Below are positions 49,147 through 58,710 of a DNA stretch of 64,000 nt, piece after piece. A model generated the notes under the pieces. That model made no database searches, was not told the origin of the DNA, and worked only from the letters and a program-made list of their open reading frames with translations. A program made the position numbers and the translations under genes. The stretch is from Shewanella polaris (GTDB lineage: Bacteria > Pseudomonadota > Gammaproteobacteria > Enterobacterales > Shewanellaceae), in NCBI RefSeq assembly GCF_006385555.1, contig NZ_CP041036.1, positions 4,278,001-4,342,000 on the forward strand. Reading direction: 5' to 3'. Position 1 is the stretch's first letter; the number at the start of each line of letters is the position of its first letter.

Positions 49147-51342
49147 ATGCCCGTGTTTGTTGAAGTTGCCTTACCCGTTCCATTACGCAGAAACTTTAGT
49201 TATCGCGTAAAAGACGAACAGCAAACGGGATTACAAATTGGTCTTCGAGTTAAAGTCCCTTTTGGACCACAACAACTTATCGGCTTAATTACTGCTATCA
49301 CCGATAGCTGTGACTTAGCGCCACAACAAATTAAATCTGTTACCGCTGTATTAGATGATGCCCCATTGTTACCTGATTCGCTATATAAATTAACATTATG
49401 GGCAGCCAGATACTACTTTACCTCTCAAGGACAAATGCTCAGCCAAGCGCTACCTGTTGCATTAAGAAAAGGCCTTGAAGCAGCGCCGCAAGCAGTGATT
49501 GAATACCATTTAAGCCAGCAAGGACGCAGTGCAGACTCAAGCGTACTCAAACGAGCTCCGGCACAGAAAAAACTTTACGAGTTATTACTTGATGGCCCCA
49601 TTACCCAAGATAACTTCACCACTCAAGCATTAAGCAAACCGGCGCTAAAAGCTTTAGAGCAAAAACAATGGATTGAGCGGCAACAAAAACCACTCAGCCA
49701 TGATTTAAGTTGGCGTCAACAGTTGGTCATGAATGAGTCACCTCATAAGCTCAACAAACAGCAAGCTGTCGCTGTTGCTGTGCTCACTCAACAGCAAGGA
49801 TTCCATTGCACCTTATTAGAAGGCATTACTGGCTCGGGCAAAACCGAAGTCTACTTAACCTTGCTTGAGACTATTTTAAAACAAGGTAAGCAAGCACTGA
49901 TCCTCGTGCCTGAAATAGGCTTAACACCACAAACCATTAATCGTTTCAAACGTCGCTTCGAAGTTAATGTTGCCGTGATCCATTCAGGACTCACCGACAA
50001 TCAACGACTTGAGGCTTGGCGCCAAGCTCGTGTGGGTGAAGCGGCCATTATCATTGGCACTCGTTCGGCACTTTTTACTCCTATGGCCTTTCCTGGATTA
50101 ATTATTCTCGACGAAGAGCATGACAGTAGCTTTAAACAACAAGAAGGGGTGCGTTATCACGCAAGAGACCTAGCAGTTATGCGCGGTCATCTTGAAGATA
50201 TTCAAGTGGTATTAGGTTCAGCGACTCCATCTTTAGAAACCTTACAAAATGCACTATCTGGACGTTATCACCACCTTGAACTCAGTGAACGAGCAGGGGC
50301 AGCCCAAAAAGTTAAGCAAGGTATTATCGATATTACTTCGCAGCCACTCAAAGCAGGCTTGTCGACATCATTGATTAACGAAATGCGCATGCATCTTGAC
50401 GCGGGTAATCAGGTGCTGCTGTTTTTAAACCGTCGTGGATTTGCCCCTGCTTTGCTTTGCCACGAATGTGGCCATTTACATGAATGCGACCGTTGCGATG
50501 CATTTTTCACCGTACATCAAGGATTAAATGAAATTTGTTGCCATCATTGCGGCAATCAATACGCTATCCCACGCCAATGCCACGAATGCGGCAGCACCAT
50601 GTTAATGGGTCATGGTTTAGGTACCGAACAGCTGGAACTTGAATTAATAAAGTTGTTTCCCAATTATCCTGTTGTCCGTATTGACCGCGATACAACTCGT
50701 CGCAAAGGTTCACTCGAGCAGCAATTGCAAGGTATTCATATGGGGAAATATAAAATTCTGGTTGGAACCCAAATGTTAGCCAAAGGCCACCACTTCCCAG
50801 ATGTCACCTTAGTCGGCTTACTTGATGTAGATGGCGCATTGTTCAGTGCAGATTTTCGTGCCCCTGAACGTTTTGGGCAGCTATACACCCAAGTATCAGG
50901 CCGTGCTGGCCGTGCAGACAAACCCGGCAAAGTGCTATTACAAACCCATCAAAGTGATAACCCCATTTTACGTGATTTATTGAAACGCGGTTACGGTGAG
51001 TTTGCTCGTAGTCAGCTAAAAGAGCGTCAGCAAGCATTATTACCGCCCGCATGGCACATGGTATTAATTCGTGCAGAAGCACATTTAGCTGAAGATGCCG
51101 ATGCTTTTCTAGCACGCGCCAGTGAGCTATTGCCACAAGATAAAGACTTTGAAATAATTGGCCCAATTCCAGCGCCACTTGATCGAAAAGCAGGAAAATA
51201 CCGACGTCAATTAATACTCCAAGCTAAAAGCCGCCAACGTCTCCAAACCGAATTTGAACGAGTATTAGGCCAAATAGAGCAAATACCGGAAGGTAAAAAA
51301 TGCCGTTGGAATATAGATCGTGACCCGCAGGATTTAATGTAA
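49147..51342 (+). CDS. priA: Primosomal protein N' (replication restart helicase PriA)
   Basis: 731 residues, full length. It restarts stalled or collapsed replication forks. It has the N-terminal DNA-binding domain (PVPLRRNFSYRV), Walker A LLEGITGSGKTEVYL, DEEHD helicase motif II, and the zinc-binding cysteines CHECGHLHECDRC and CCHHCGNQYAIPRQCHECGS. It is followed by argS, with 181 bp between them. Confidence 0.97.
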   Translation: MPVFVEVALPVPLRRNFSYRVKDEQQTGLQIGLRVKVPFGPQQLIGLITAITDSCDLAPQQIKSVTAVLDDAPLLPDSLYKLTLWAARYYFTSQGQMLSQALPVALRKGLEAAPQAVIEYHLSQQGRSADSSVLKRAPAQKKLYELLLDGPITQDNFTTQALSKPALKALEQKQWIERQQKPLSHDLSWRQQLVMNESPHKLNKQQAVAVAVLTQQQGFHCTLLEGITGSGKTEVYLTLLETILKQGKQALILVPEIGLTPQTINRFKRRFEVNVAVIHSGLTDNQRLEAWRQARVGEAAIIIGTRSALFTPMAFPGLIILDEEHDSSFKQQEGVRYHARDLAVMRGHLEDIQVVLGSATPSLETLQNALSGRYHHLELSERAGAAQKVKQGIIDITSQPLKAGLSTSLINEMRMHLDAGNQVLLFLNRRGFAPALLCHECGHLHECDRCDAFFTVHQGLNEICCHHCGNQYAIPRQCHECGSTMLMGHGLGTEQLELELIKLFPNYPVVRIDRDTTRRKGSLEQQLQGIHMGKYKILVGTQMLAKGHHFPDVTLVGLLDVDGALFSADFRAPERFGQLYTQVSGRAGRADKPGKVLLQTHQSDNPILRDLLKRGYGEFARSQLKERQQALLPPAWHMVLIRAEAHLAEDADAFLARASELLPQDKDFEIIGPIPAPLDRKAGKYRRQLILQAKSRQRLQTEFERVLGQIEQIPEGKKCRWNIDRDPQDLM

Positions 51343-51523
51343 TTAAGCCGCATTACGGAGAAGGCAGTCGACCTTAAAGCTGCCATAAACTTCACTTAGA
51401 TTAATATTCAGCATAAAAAACCAATATTTCCGTTAAAGCAGATAGCAATTACCCCCCATAAACGGCTAAAATATGCGGTTCCGTCATGTCATTCATTTAA
51501 CGAATTAGTGCAAGCAAACGCCC

Positions 51524-53269
51524 ATGAAATCACATATTGAATCTTTACTAGAACAAACCATCGAATCCTTCAAACAACAAGGAATTGTGCCGGCTGATTT
51601 TCAAGCTCGCATTCAGGTCGATCGCACTAAAGATAAAAGTCATGGTGACTTAGCGACTAACCTTGCAATGATGCTGACCAAAGTAGCGAAAAAGAACCCG
51701 CGCGAATTAGCACAACTGATCATCGACACCTTACCTGCATCATCTTATGTGGCCAAAGTTGAAATTGCCGGTCCAGGTTTTATTAACTTCTTTATCGATG
51801 ACAATGCGCTAGCTAACCAGCTACAACAAGCGCTTAACGATGACCATTTAGGTGTGGTATTACCCACTAAGCAAACCATCGTTGTCGATTATTCTTCGCC
51901 AAACTTAGCCAAAGAAATGCACGTAGGCCATTTACGCTCAACCATTATTGGTGACAGCGTAGTGCGCGCACTTGAGTTTTTAGGCCATAACGTCATTCGT
52001 CAAAACCACGTAGGCGACTGGGGTACTCAATTTGGTATGCTATTGGCGTTAATGGAAGAGTTACGTGCTGCCAATGGCGAACAAGCCAAGATGGAATTGT
52101 CTGACCTAGAGAGTTTTTATCGTGCGGCTAAAGTACGTTTTGACGAATCGGCCGAATTCGCCACGCGTGCCCGTCAGTTAGTCGTCGCGCTTCAATCAGG
52201 TGATGAATACTGTAATAAATTATGGCGTGAATTTAACGACATCTCCTTAAGCCATTGTCATGATGTATATAAGCGTTTAGGGGTTAGCTTAACCCGCGCA
52301 GATGTTCACGGAGAAAGCGCCTACAATGCCGACCTAGCTCAAGTGGTTAAAGATTTAGACGCCCAAGGTCTGTTAAGTGAAAGCAATGGCGCTAAAGTGG
52401 TATTCCAAGAAGCATATCGCACCAAAGAAGGTGAGCCTCTACCGGTTATCATTCAAAAAGCGGATGGTGGCTACTTATATGCAACGTCAGATCTTGCCGC
52501 CATGCGTTACCGCTCAAACGTATTAAAAGCCGATCGCGCCATGTACTTTGTCGATTTACGTCAAGCCTTACACTTCCAACAAGTGTTTAGCCTTGCCAAA
52601 TTGGCTAAATTTGTTCGCCCTGAAATGTTGCTGGAGCACACTGGCTTTGGCACCATGAATGGTGAAGATGGTCGTCCATTTAAAACCCGTTCAGGCGGTG
52701 TGGTTAAATTAGTTGATTTACTTGACGAAGCCGATGTTCGCGCACTTGAACTGGTTCGCAGTAAAAACCCAGATATGGACCAAGAAACACTCACTGAAAT
52801 CGCTCGCGTAGTCGGCATCAGCTCTGTTAAGTATGCCGATCTATCTAAAAACCGAACCAGTGATTATATTTTCAGTTTTGAACAGATGTTGAGTTTTGAA
52901 GGTAATACTGCACCTTACTTACTTTACGCCTACACCCGCGTGGCAGGTATTTTCAAACGCGCAGCAGATATTGATCTTAGCCAAGCTAAGATAGTGCTCG
53001 AACATGAAAAAGAAAAAGACTTAGGCACAAAGCTGGCACAATTTGGTGAAGTATTAACCCGTATGACAGATAAAGGCTTGCCTCATGTGTTGTGTGGTTA
53101 CCTTTATGAACTTGCTAGTGAATTTTCAAGCTTCTATGAAGCATGCCCCGTGCTTGCTGCCGAAACCGAAGCGCAAAAGCAAAGCCGTTTGTTGCTATCG
53201 CAACTTACAGCTAAAACGTTGAAAACGGGTTTGTCGCTACTCGGCATTGAAACCCTAGAGCGGATGTAA
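51524..53269 (+). CDS. argS: Arginyl-tRNA synthetase
   Basis: 581 residues, class I synthetase. The HIGH-type motif is HVGH ([17 protein letters not shown]). The KMSK position is degenerate, as usual for ArgRS, around [17 protein letters not shown]. The C-terminal anticodon-binding DALR domain ends at LERM. It is followed two bases later by ftsN, so both are likely co-transcribed. Confidence 0.97.
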   Translation: MKSHIESLLEQTIESFKQQGIVPADFQARIQVDRTKDKSHGDLATNLAMMLTKVAKKNPRELAQLIIDTLPASSYVAKVEIAGPGFINFFIDDNALANQLQQALNDDHLGVVLPTKQTIVVDYSSPNLAKEMHVGHLRSTIIGDSVVRALEFLGHNVIRQNHVGDWGTQFGMLLALMEELRAANGEQAKMELSDLESFYRAAKVRFDESAEFATRARQLVVALQSGDEYCNKLWREFNDISLSHCHDVYKRLGVSLTRADVHGESAYNADLAQVVKDLDAQGLLSESNGAKVVFQEAYRTKEGEPLPVIIQKADGGYLYATSDLAAMRYRSNVLKADRAMYFVDLRQALHFQQVFSLAKLAKFVRPEMLLEHTGFGTMNGEDGRPFKTRSGGVVKLVDLLDEADVRALELVRSKNPDMDQETLTEIARVVGISSVKYADLSKNRTSDYIFSFEQMLSFEGNTAPYLLYAYTRVAGIFKRAADIDLSQAKIVLEHEKEKDLGTKLAQFGEVLTRMTDKGLPHVLCGYLYELASEFSSFYEACPVLAAETEAQKQSRLLLSQLTAKTLKTGLSLLGIETLERM

Positions 53270-53271
53270 TC

Positions 53272-53871
53272 ATGAGTCGTGACTACGCAAATCGCAAACC
53301 TCGTTCGGGTACTAAAGCCCGCGCGCCACAACGGAAAAAAGCACCTAAGCGCTCTTTTCCATATTTGGCTGTTTTTGGGGTACTCACATTGATCATCGGT
53401 TTCGGCTATTTTTTATGGTCCATTAATGGCAGCTCAGACTCATCAGCCACAACGGAACCAGTTCAACAACCAAAGAAGAAAACAACACAAGCTGTGGTCG
53501 CTGAAGCACCGAAAAAAACCGTAAAGAAAGATCCAAATGCATTACCACCGAAACCGCAGGAAGAATGGACTTATTTAAAAGAACTTGAAAATATGCAAGT
53601 TGAAGTCGACGTGCCTCAGTCTGGCGTAGTGTCTAGCGGCATCTATCAAATGCAATGTGGCTCATTTAGGCAAGAATCACAAGCAAATGAAATGAAAGCC
53701 AGAATTGCCTTCCAAGGTGCAGAGGCGCAAGTGCGTCGCAGTGAAGGAACCAATGGCGTATGGTATCGCGTGGTGTTGGGGCCATACCCAAACAAGCGTG
53801 AAGCCGAAACCAATCGTCATAAAATGCAGAGCGCAGGTTTAAATGGTTGTCTCATTTGGTTATGGGAATAA
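53272..53871 (+). CDS. ftsN: Cell division protein FtsN (SPOR-domain)
   Basis: 199 residues, short compared with E. coli FtsN (319). It begins MSRDYANRKPRSG, like the cytoplasmic FtsA-binding tail of FtsN, then a membrane helix (FPYLAVFGVLTLIIGFGYFL), a Lys/Pro-rich linker and a C-terminal SPOR domain (about 122-198: GIYQMQCGSFRQESQANEMK). SPOR binds denuded glycan at the septum. The order ftsN-hslV-hslU is the same as in E. coli, which supports the name. The shorter length comes from the linker. Confidence 0.9.
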   Translation: MSRDYANRKPRSGTKARAPQRKKAPKRSFPYLAVFGVLTLIIGFGYFLWSINGSSDSSATTEPVQQPKKKTTQAVVAEAPKKTVKKDPNALPPKPQEEWTYLKELENMQVEVDVPQSGVVSSGIYQMQCGSFRQESQANEMKARIAFQGAEAQVRRSEGTNGVWYRVVLGPYPNKREAETNRHKMQSAGLNGCLIWLWE

Positions 53872-53906
53872 ACAACCTATTATAGTCGTAATGCATAAAT
53901 CACATC

Positions 53907-53935
53907 GCCCTGTTCTTTTGAACAGGGCTTTTTAT
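53907..53935 (+). terminator. Intrinsic terminator after ftsN
   Basis: Perfect 9-bp stem GCCCTGTTC-TTTT-GAACAGGGC, then TTTTTATT. It lies 36 bp past the ftsN stop and separates argS-ftsN from hslVU. Confidence 0.93.
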
Positions 53936-54041
53936 TAAGCATCGCTTGATATCTGCCATTTTGACCCCATATCCTTTTTAACAATCAACAATTGCATTCA
54001 CCCTAATGACCCCGTTGATGTATTAGTTAAGAGGATTTACC

Positions 54042-54566
54042 GTGACTACTATCGTATCTGTACGTCGTAATAATCAAGTTGTCATCGCTGGTGATGGCCA
54101 AGTGTCTTTAGGCAATACCGTAATGAAAGGTAATGCGCGTAAAGTGCGTCGCCTTTACCACAACAAAGTATTAGCTGGTTTTGCTGGCGGTACCGCCGAT
54201 GCATTTACTCTTTTTGAGCTTTTTGAAGCCAAGCTCGAAATGCATCAAGGCCATCTATTAAAATCTGCCGTAGAACTTGCCAAAGATTGGCGTACCGACA
54301 AAATGCTACGTAAGCTCGAAGCTATGCTGGTCGTTGCTGACCCTGAAACATCATTAATTGTTACCGGTAATGGTGACGTGGTTGAACCAGAACATGACTT
54401 AATTGCGATTGGTTCTGGCGGAAACTATGCCCATGCATCAGCTTTAGCATTACTGCAAAATACAGAATTAAGCGCAGAAGAGATTGCCGAAAAATCATTA
54501 ACGATTGCTGGCGATATTTGTGTGTTTACCAACCAATTTAAAACTATCGAAAAGTTAGACTACTAA
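54042..54566 (+). CDS. hslV: HslV, ATP-dependent protease peptidase subunit
   Basis: 174 residues. It is the proteasome-like peptidase of the HslUV (ClpYQ) complex. The start is a GTG with GAGG upstream; Met is removed to expose the catalytic Thr ([20 protein letters not shown]). [15 protein letters not shown] is the usual active-site-adjacent segment. It is followed by hslU with 25 bp between. Confidence 0.98.
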   Translation: MTTIVSVRRNNQVVIAGDGQVSLGNTVMKGNARKVRRLYHNKVLAGFAGGTADAFTLFELFEAKLEMHQGHLLKSAVELAKDWRTDKMLRKLEAMLVVADPETSLIVTGNGDVVEPEHDLIAIGSGGNYAHASALALLQNTELSAEEIAEKSLTIAGDICVFTNQFKTIEKLDY

Positions 54567-54591
54567 TTCGAGCGTAAAGAAAGGAACCGTT

Positions 54592-55917
54592 ATGTCTGAA
54601 ATGACACCTCGTGAAATTGTTCACGAACTAGATTCTCATATCATCGGCCAACAAAATGCCAAACGCTCAGTTGCCGTCGCGCTTCGAAATCGCTGGCGTC
54701 GGATGCAATTAGCGCCCGAGCTTCGTCATGAAGTCACCCCAAAAAACATTCTCATGATTGGTCCTACTGGTGTAGGTAAAACTGAAATAGCGCGTCGTTT
54801 AGCAAAATTAGCTAACGCCCCCTTTATTAAAGTCGAAGCCACCAAATTTACTGAAGTCGGTTATGTGGGCAAAGAAGTTGAACAAATCATCCGAGATTTG
54901 ACCGAGTCAGCGGTAAAAATGACCCGCGAACAGCAAATGAAAAAGTGCCGTCATCGTGCCGAAGAAATGGCAGAAGAACGCATTTTAGATGCCTTATTGC
55001 CAAAACCAAAAGATGACTGGGAAACCGACAAAAAAGACGACTCAACCACCCGTCAGGTTTTCCGTAAAAAATTGCGTGAAGGCCAGTTAGACGATAAAGA
55101 AATCGAAATCGACGTTGCGGCGCCTCAGATTGGCGTAGAAATTATGTCGCCTCCAGGCATGGAAGAAATGACCAATCAGCTACAAGGTTTATTTCAAAAT
55201 CTAGGTCAGAGCACGTCTAAGCGTAAAAAGCTTAAAATTAAAGATGCTTATAAGCAGTTAGTTGAAGATGAAGCGGCAAAATTAGTCAATCAAGAAGACT
55301 TAAAAGAACAAGCTATCGAACTCGTTGAGCAAAATGGCATTGTGTTTTTAGATGAAATAGACAAAATTTGTAAACGCGGTGAAAGCTCAGGCCCCGATGT
55401 ATCTCGCGAAGGAGTACAACGTGACTTACTGCCATTAGTGGAAGGCTGTACCGTAACCACTAAACACGGCATGGTGAAAACCGACCATATTCTATTTATT
55501 GCTTCTGGTGCATTCCAGATGTCTAAACCGTCTGATTTAATTCCAGAGCTACAAGGTCGTTTACCTATTCGAGTGGAATTAGACGCTCTTACCGCTGCTG
55601 ATTTTAAACGTATTCTCACAGAGCCATTTGCCTCACTCACTGAGCAGAGTATTGCACTAATGAACACTGAAGGTGTGACTATAGAGTTTACTGAGTCGGG
55701 TATTGATCGCATTGCAGAAGCCGCATGGCAAGTGAACGAGCGTACTGAAAATATTGGTGCTCGCCGGTTGCATACCGTGATGGAAAAATTAATGGAAGAT
55801 ATTTCCTATGATGCTTCTGAAAAATCAGGTTCAACTTATATAATTGACGCAGATTATGTCAACGACCATCTAGATACCTTGGTACAAGATGAAGATCTAA
55901 GTCGCTTTATTTTATAA
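54592..55917 (+). CDS. hslU: HslU, ATP-dependent protease ATPase subunit
   Basis: 441 residues. AAA+ unfoldase of HslUV: Walker [18 protein letters not shown], pore motif near EVGYVGKEV, Walker [11 protein letters not shown], sensor and C-terminal tail ending EDLSRFIL (the C-terminus docks into HslV). AAGGA precedes the ATG. The pair is heat-shock controlled in E. coli; I could not confirm a sigma-32 promoter here. Confidence 0.98.
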   Translation: MSEMTPREIVHELDSHIIGQQNAKRSVAVALRNRWRRMQLAPELRHEVTPKNILMIGPTGVGKTEIARRLAKLANAPFIKVEATKFTEVGYVGKEVEQIIRDLTESAVKMTREQQMKKCRHRAEEMAEERILDALLPKPKDDWETDKKDDSTTRQVFRKKLREGQLDDKEIEIDVAAPQIGVEIMSPPGMEEMTNQLQGLFQNLGQSTSKRKKLKIKDAYKQLVEDEAAKLVNQEDLKEQAIELVEQNGIVFLDEIDKICKRGESSGPDVSREGVQRDLLPLVEGCTVTTKHGMVKTDHILFIASGAFQMSKPSDLIPELQGRLPIRVELDALTAADFKRILTEPFASLTEQSIALMNTEGVTIEFTESGIDRIAEAAWQVNERTENIGARRLHTVMEKLMEDISYDASEKSGSTYIIDADYVNDHLDTLVQDEDLSRFIL

Positions 55918-55997
55918 TCGATTCAATGGCCATTTATGTCAGATAAATGACCATTAGAAATCGCCAGCGGATATCACGAACTGGTATAACAAAAATG

Positions 55998-56049
55998 GGA
56001 TTAACGCGCGTATGATGATAATCTGCGATTTAGCGTTAATCCTTTTTTT
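55998..56049 (+). terminator. Terminator of hslVU, next to the DUF971 gene
   Basis: Perfect 10-bp inverted repeat GGATTAACGC (55998-56007) and GCGTTAATCC (56033-56042) followed by seven T. The loop is long (25 nt). The T run ends 12 bp before the next start codon, so the hairpin may also act on the downstream gene. Confidence 0.7.
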
Positions 56050-56061
56050 ATAGGTGATCCA

Positions 56062-56448
56062 ATGACACAAGCAACACCTAACGTGACTGGCGTTAAACTT
56101 AAACGCCAATCTAAGTTACTCGAAGTGACTTTCGACAACGACCAGACTTACAACATTAGTTGTGAAATGCTGCGGGTGTTCTCGCCCTCTGCAGAAGTAC
56201 AGCGTCATGGCGACCCAATATTAGTGACTCATAAGAAAGCCGTTAATATTAAAGCACTCGAACCTGTCGGCCACTACGCGGTAAAAATCACCTTTGATGA
56301 TGGCCATGATACAGGCTTGTATTCTTGGCAAGTGCTTTATAACTTGTGCAGTAATCAGGCTGAATTATGGCAACAGTATTTAGCAAGATTGCGTGCGGAA
56401 AAGGGTTCAAGAGAAGCGTTGATTGATATGAATATTAAGTATTCATAA
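56062..56448 (+). CDS. DUF971 (gamma-butyrobetaine-hydroxylase N-domain-like) protein
   Basis: 128 residues. The DUF971 fold is the small N-terminal domain of gamma-butyrobetaine hydroxylase, found alone in many bacteria. Features: LKRQSKLLEVTFDNDQTYNI, SCEMLRVFSPSAEVQ, and HYAVKITFDDGHDTGLYSWQ. It commonly lies beside hslVU in gammaproteobacteria, though a function is not established. The ribosome binding site TAGGTGA lies just after the hslVU terminator. Confidence 0.88.
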   Translation: MTQATPNVTGVKLKRQSKLLEVTFDNDQTYNISCEMLRVFSPSAEVQRHGDPILVTHKKAVNIKALEPVGHYAVKITFDDGHDTGLYSWQVLYNLCSNQAELWQQYLARLRAEKGSREALIDMNIKYS

Positions 56449-56574
56449 TTCGTTACTTTTTAACGATAGACGTTCATTTCAACACCATATTTGCATAACT
56501 TTACGCATCACGATCGGCAATTGACATTGAGAAGATTATATTAAGTAGTAACCTTCACTTGTACCGAGGTGTGT

Positions 56575-56769
56575 ATGAAAAAGTCAATTCAACTTCCGGT
56601 GATCAAAATGCTATTGGTGGGATTCGCAATGATAAGCTTGAGTGCTTGCGCTCCACTATTTCACCAAGGACATGCAAAAGCTCTGACGAATAAGACTGCA
56701 GTAACTAAAGTGATCGTTGTTAAACCAGATGTATATCGCGTCGTTAATGTTGATAACGTTCTTAAATAG
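56575..56769 (+). CDS. Small putative lipoprotein, unknown function
   Basis: 64 residues from the ATG at 56575, preceded by GAGG at about five bases. The signal MLLVGFAMISLSAC is a typical lipobox with lipidated Cys. The rest (APLFHQGHAKALTNKTAVTK) is short and basic, with a valine-rich end, and has no known domain. It is its own unit, with a terminator 42 bp after the stop. Confidence 0.65.
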   Translation: MKKSIQLPVIKMLLVGFAMISLSACAPLFHQGHAKALTNKTAVTKVIVVKPDVYRVVNVDNVLK

Positions 56770-56810
56770 GATATGGTCATTATTTGAAAGCGTTAAATGA
56801 CTCTACTATA

Positions 56811-56837
56811 AATGCCAGCTATGTTGCTGGCATTTTT
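56811..56837 (+). terminator. Intrinsic terminator after the small lipoprotein gene
   Basis: Stem AATGCCAGC-TATGTT-GCTGGCATT followed by TTT. Its stem sequence is nearly the same as that of the acnB terminator at 59154-59183, on the other side of the accessory block. Confidence 0.88.
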
Positions 56838-56893
56838 GAATGATGGGTATGGTTAATTATCGATGAATATTTAATATTCATTCTTTTTTAACA

Positions 56894-57237
56894 ATGGCCT
56901 ACGGCCACTAACGTCGTGGCGCTTCGCCCACACCAGACTAAGAGGAAACCAACGGCTGTTCCCTCTTAGAACTCCCAGCCGCCCCGCAACATTTTCAAAC
57001 AGCGAAAAGGTCGCCATGGGGATTTATCTAGCTTTTAACGTCGTTTGTAATCGGCTTCGGCCCATCTTGATGTAAAGAGTGAAAATGCTAACGCTTCCGA
57101 TGGTACATCTGATGTGAATGGATTCACGAATGTCGTGATGGCAGGATGCCAAAGAACGACCTGTACCGCGAAAGCTAGCCTGACGTCCTGTCAGGCTCAC
57201 GCTATTTTCTTCAACGGCCTCAAGTCCAGAGTTGAAT
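56894..57237. repeat. Left arm of a long imperfect inverted repeat
   Basis: The reverse complement of this arm aligns with 58711-59097. Matching blocks: ATGGCCTACGGCCACTAACG at the outer tip, the segment with CCAACGGCTGTTCCCTCTT, GCCGCCCCGCAACATTTTC, the CCATGGGGAT block, GAAAATGCTAACGCTTCCGA, and at the inner end TTCAACGGCCTCAAGT. Differences are mainly two indels of about 15 bases and an inner stretch where the mini-hairpins differ between arms. Confidence 0.85.
57104..57197. repeat. Mini-hairpin array in the left arm
   Basis: Overlapping or adjacent short palindromes: ACATC-T-GATGT (57105-57115), GTGAA-TGGA-TTCAC (57114-57127), CACGA-ATG-TCGTG (57125-57137), GGC-AGGAT-GCC (57140-57150), and AGCCTGAC-GTCCT-GTCAGGCT (57177-57197). 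Stems differ, but several loops share GGA/TCC. Confidence 0.7.
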
Positions 57238-57342
57238 CACACCCTTTGAAAGTAAAGTCTTTAACTCATTTATGCCCCGTTCCTTGTTAGCCTTTGAGAG
57301 CGCCGAATTTCCTGTTTCATTATTTGACTTACTTTTACTCAT
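57220..57342 (-). CDS. Possible 40-residue ORF overlapping the end of the DUF4238 gene
   Basis: The ATG overlaps the DUF4238 stop by eight bases. The product is a small hydrophilic, Ser/Lys/Asn-rich peptide starting MSKSKSNNETGNS, and its last codons run into the inverted repeat. There is no ribosome binding site, so it could only be made by coupled translation. It may be chance. Confidence 0.25.
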   Translation of the reverse strand: MSKSKSNNETGNSALSKANKERGINELKTLLSKGVIQLWT

Positions 57343-58342
57343 GCAAGTACGGTGTTGTATGGACTGTTTTAACAGCCTTGAGATTTGAACCAACAAACTT
57401 CTTATAAGGCTTAAGCGACTCCTCACGGTTGCCAATGATATGAAAATTCGCACGTTTGGCTATCTTGATATTCATTTCTTCTACAACATCAACTGACACT
57501 TGAACCTTGCCGCGTGGAAAACGATTTGATTTGTTTATCATGTAAGCAACATTTGGTGATATCGGATAGTAGAAATCACATTCATGATCTTTTGGTGGTT
57601 TAATCTCGTTGGTTAATGCTTGATGAACATTAACAATGGGCTGGTCAGAAGTAATGAACGGTGTATCTGTGTCATTGAGCAGCAGGCAATGAATGTCGTC
57701 TTTTCTGTCTAAGTAAAGTGATCGACCTAAGTTCATACCGAACATGTAACTAATGAACCACCAACACTCTAACGTTAACGTCTTAATATGATTGGCTGCT
57801 GTGTTGCTTATCGTATCTTTGAAGTTTTTAGTTCTCGCAATTTGTTGACCATAGAATTGCATGAACTTAATCATATTATCGTCTTTATCAAGTACCGATA
57901 AATTTCGATTTGCAAGCGCCTCTAGAGTTTCTTGAACTTCATTTTCGTGAGCTGTGTGATAGTTTTCAACACCGTTGCACTTCCAGGCTTCAATCATCTT
58001 ATCAGCGATTTCATCTTTTTTACCGCCTTGTTTATACAGCGATTCCAAGCATTGCATTGCTAGGTAATCACTTAGATAAGACATGTGCAGTTCGTGTAGG
58101 TCTTTATGGCTTTTTGACGACCATCTTTTGATTATTTGCACATGTTCAGGCGTAAGTGGTTTTACTTGATAAAAATCACGTTCAACAGCAATGTTTTTGA
58201 CACTATCGAAGCGAATATCGTTATTCTTCTTAGTCGTGTAATAAACCTGTTTGTTATCAGGCGACCATCGCTTCATATAGTTAGCCCATACATGATGATG
58301 GTTTTTCTTTGCTTCTAAACATTTTTTGTCGGTTTCAGCCAT
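57335..58342 (-). CDS. DUF4238-family protein, accessory gene
   Basis: 335 residues, no signal peptide, soluble. The pattern fits DUF4238: N-terminal HHHVWANYMKRWSPDN (family start, normally H-hydrophobic-P/A-Y-L/M-K-F/W), a helical middle, and FITSDQPIVNVH (about residues 229-240) with YPISPNVAYMIN, the family's TSD-P and later P-S/L-S blocks. The biochemical role of DUF4238 is unknown; members occur sporadically, often in variable regions. The ribosome binding site is strong (GGAGGG) and a 16-bp near-perfect palindrome lies directly upstream (58352-58367). It is the only complete gene inside the inverted-repeat block. Confidence 0.78.
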   Translation of the reverse strand: MAETDKKCLEAKKNHHHVWANYMKRWSPDNKQVYYTTKKNNDIRFDSVKNIAVERDFYQVKPLTPEHVQIIKRWSSKSHKDLHELHMSYLSDYLAMQCLESLYKQGGKKDEIADKMIEAWKCNGVENYHTAHENEVQETLEALANRNLSVLDKDDNMIKFMQFYGQQIARTKNFKDTISNTAANHIKTLTLECWWFISYMFGMNLGRSLYLDRKDDIHCLLLNDTDTPFITSDQPIVNVHQALTNEIKPPKDHECDFYYPISPNVAYMINKSNRFPRGKVQVSVDVVEEMNIKIAKRANFHIIGNREESLKPYKKFVGSNLKAVKTVHTTPYLHE

Positions 58343-58710
58343 ACGCCCTCCGTTGCACTAGTGTAACAAAAATCATTATAGATACAGAAAAGCTCCGACT
58401 TAGTAGAGATGAGGTTTTGATAAATGCGGAGCATTATAACGTTTTGGTTGATTTCGAGGTATTTGAAATCACAAGTATTTATCTGACATGAATTGTTGGA
58501 AGAAATCCACTTATTTAACTATCACTAAAACTCACCCAAAGACACTCTATAGCCAATTAACATGAAAGTTTAAGCGCTTGGGCTTTCCATAGAGCACTAG
58601 ATACTTCTGCGTTTTACCGCACCTCAATTAATTTATATTGTTCTAAATTAGTAAAATTTATAACACAGGAGTGTCCAAAAACGAGCTAGTCACTGCTTTA
58701 AAAAGCCTAA
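58343..58710. other. Non-coding spacer between the DUF4238 start and the right arm, 368 bp
   Basis: It contains the DUF4238 ribosome binding site and palindrome. A plus-strand open frame (about 58370-58491) gives protein-like sequence (TEKLRLSRDEVLINAEHYNV) but has only a TTG start inside DUF4238 and no ribosome binding site; it may be a relic. Nothing else is seen. Confidence 0.4.
58352..58367. promoter_or_regulatory. Near-perfect 16-bp palindrome upstream of the DUF4238 gene, possible operator
   Basis: GTTGCACTAGTGTAAC: the two halves match apart from one position. It ends one base before the ribosome binding site and could be a repressor site or a leader hairpin. Confidence 0.35.

Noticed and set aside
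57220..57453. 77-residue minus-strand frame starting inside DUF4238
   Set aside because: The N-terminal 37 residues are an out-of-frame shadow of DUF4238. Only the last 40 codons could matter, and these are listed separately at low confidence.
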